From assembly GCA_023263695.1 (NCBI GenBank), contig JALQUZ010000001.1:51040-115039 (forward strand): DNA of 64,000 nucleotides, read 5' to 3'. Source of the DNA: Ilumatobacteraceae bacterium (lineage in GTDB: Bacteria; Actinomycetota; Acidimicrobiia; Acidimicrobiales; Ilumatobacteraceae). Positions 62,803 through 64,000 of this stretch are shown piece after piece. The stretch's first letter is position 1. Every line of letters starts with the position of its first letter. The notes beneath the pieces were generated by a model. It did no database searches, was not told the DNA's origin, and saw nothing but the letters and a program-made list of their open reading frames with translations. A program made the translations under genes and the position numbers.

Positions 62803-63516
62803 GTGAGCAATTCCGACAAAGTGGCTTGGGACACCCCGGATCTTCCGCAGGGAGAAGCCAAGGCAAAAGTTGTTCAGAACATGTTTGATGCCATTGCCCC
62901 ACGGTACGACTTGGTGAACCGCATCATGACTTTCCGGCTGGACACACGTTGGCGCAAAATCGCTGTCCGCAAACTCGCGCTCTCAAAGGGTGCACGGGTA
63001 CTTGACCTGGCCAGCGGCACAGGAGATCTGTGCATCAATCTTCGCAAAGCAGGCTTGCACCCGCTTTCTTTCGATATGTCATTTGGAATGCTTGCTGCCG
63101 ACCACAGCAAAGCACCGCGAGTGCAGGCAGACATCTTGCGACTTCCCATCGCCACGCAATCAGTTGATGGCGTTACATGCGGGTTTGCGTTACGCAACCT
63201 GGTTGATCTCAACGTGTTTTTTCACGAGATTGCTCGCGTCACCAAACCGGGAGGACGTATTGCGCTTCTCGATGTGAGCACGCCGACCAATCCCATTATT
63301 CGCTGGGGCAACAGCGTGTATTTCGGAAAAGTTGTTCCACGCATTGGAGGCATTCTTTCCAACCGTGCCGCTTACAACTACCTTCCAAAGAGCGTGGCTT
63401 ACCTACCTGCCCCAGAACAACTTGTACGAATGCTGCAAGATGCTGGGTTTGAGCATGTTCGTCATGAACAACTATCGGGTGGCTTGACACAGTTGATGCA
63501 CGCAACGAAGCGATAG
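62803..63516 (+). CDS. menG: Demethylmenaquinone methyltransferase
   Basis: A 237-residue UbiE/MenG methyltransferase that methylates demethylmenaquinone. It shows the family signature MFDAIAPRYDLVNRIMTF near residue 27, SAM motif LDLASGTGDL, and FALRNLVD. The start is GTG 62803 with TAACCT 6 nt upstream. The isochorismate synthase gene follows after 8 bp, so the pair is a small menaquinone unit. Confidence 0.93.
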   Translation: MSNSDKVAWDTPDLPQGEAKAKVVQNMFDAIAPRYDLVNRIMTFRLDTRWRKIAVRKLALSKGARVLDLASGTGDLCINLRKAGLHPLSFDMSFGMLAADHSKAPRVQADILRLPIATQSVDGVTCGFALRNLVDLNVFFHEIARVTKPGGRIALLDVSTPTNPIIRWGNSVYFGKVVPRIGGILSNRAAYNYLPKSVAYLPAPEQLVRMLQDAGFEHVRHEQLSGGLTQLMHATKR

Positions 63517-63524
63517 CAACCGGT

Positions 63525-64000
63525 ATGAAGGCGACGTCTTTCCCGCTTGCACAGCTCACAGATCGCGAAATCGATCTCAATGATGTGGCGGGCGCAAACG
63601 GCTCTCTTTTTGTTCGTGAAGGAATTGGTTTTGCCGGTATGGGTATTTCAGCCCGAGCAAACGCAACCGAAGCTCGTGAGTTGTTAAGCACCATTGAATA
63701 CTCGTCACCCGACTCTCCCATCGGAGTTGGCCCCATCATGTTTGGTTCAATTCCATTCGATACAACCCACGACGCCGACTTCATCTTGCCGACCGTTACA
63801 TTTTGCAAAACACGAGAAGGTGAAACTTGGGTGACGGTTATTGATGATGCGCCAATCCCAGAGATCAATGTAGATACCGCACGTTTTAGTACTGCGCATT
63901 TTGACGTTCGAGATGGTGTTTCTCTGTCTACGTATATCGCTGCTGTAGAAGCTGCCAGAAATGCCGTTCGTAGCGGAGAACTCACCAAGGCCGTAATTGC
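63525..64000 (+). CDS. menF: Isochorismate synthase (chorismate-binding family), 3' partial
   Basis: The first 158 codons of an isochorismate synthase, cut by the window end with the frame still open. The N-terminal alpha/beta part (FVREGIGFAGMGISARA, then IGVGPIMFGSIPF) leads into VEAARNAVRSGELTKAVIA, the start of the chorismate-binding catalytic domain. The enzyme converts chorismate to isochorismate for menaquinone, in line with the adjoining menG. Another chorismate enzyme such as a salicylate synthase is less likely in this setting. Confidence 0.85.
   Translation, partial: MKATSFPLAQLTDREIDLNDVAGANGSLFVREGIGFAGMGISARANATEARELLSTIEYSSPDSPIGVGPIMFGSIPFDTTHDADFILPTVTFCKTREGETWVTVIDDAPIPEINVDTARFSTAHFDVRDGVSLSTYIAAVEAARNAVRSGELTKAVI

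Overview
The window looks like a chromosomal segment of an actinobacterium, most probably class Acidimicrobiia (Ilumatobacter-like). This placement is inferred from gene content: two luciferase-like (LLM) oxidoreductases of F420-using type, an ANTAR response regulator of the PdtaR type, a MtrA/MtrB/LpqB-like three-gene set, an alpha2-type glycyl-tRNA synthetase and actinobacterial gene orders. Base composition is moderate and coding density is very high. No gene-free stretch reaches 300 bases; the longest gap is 166 bp (56568-56733). I see no insertion sequence, prophage or CRISPR array.

Layout. 1-2982: end of panC, a ProA-family dehydrogenase with an N-terminal extension, and an MBL-fold hydrolase. 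2990-15708: a dense catabolic island for a nitrogen-containing ring. It holds a TauE-type permease, a class-III aminotransferase, L- and D-type N-carbamoyl amino acid hydrolases, an XdhD-like fused Fe-S/Mo hydroxylase, an SsnA-like amidohydrolase without its N-terminal sandwich strands, an LLM oxidoreductase, and a second three-subunit Mo hydroxylase. 15705-18348: DEAD-box helicase, aldonolactone oxidase and tRNA-Leu(GAG). 18382-41587, all minus strand, in transcription order: tRNA-Leu(CAA), coiled-coil protein, pdtaR, polA, methyltransferase, rpsA, coaE, uvrB, uvrA, uvrC, rapZ, gapA, pgk, tpiA, a dppABCDF-type importer, secG. 41646-46046: fabD (fused to a carrier-like domain), fabH, fabG, acpP, fabF. 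46048-53264, minus strand: a degenerate UppS paralogue, recO, glyS, a monooxygenase, trpC, trpF, trpB, trpA, bcp, fabZ. 53293-64000: uppS, a DinG-type helicase, a response regulator/histidine kinase/GerMN lipoprotein set, era, a small membrane protein, a MaoC protein, an LLM oxidoreductase, an acyl-CoA dehydrogenase, menG and the start of an isochorismate synthase.

The most striking observation is a pair of divergent genes at 52674-53985. The plus-strand UppS keeps the catalytic Asp motif but has lost the C-terminal RxG tail and the metal-binding Glu. The minus-strand paralogue has lost the catalytic Asp and phosphate-binding Arg residues but keeps exactly that Glu and RxG. This is the division of labour of eukaryotic heteromeric cis-prenyltransferase (DHDDS plus NgBR), and suggests a bacterial two-subunit undecaprenyl (or other polyprenyl) diphosphate synthase.

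A second recurrent signal is a TANNNT hexamer 6-7 nt before the start codon of at least twelve genes, the signature of leaderless transcription. Two of these hexamers reuse the stop codon of the preceding gene. Two tRNA-Leu genes abut downstream protein genes so closely that the tRNA 3' end or a promoter at its edge must set the mRNA 5' end. Start sites were moved inward from the longest reading frame where a Shine-Dalgarno sequence, leaderless promoter or family alignment supported it; each such choice is stated.
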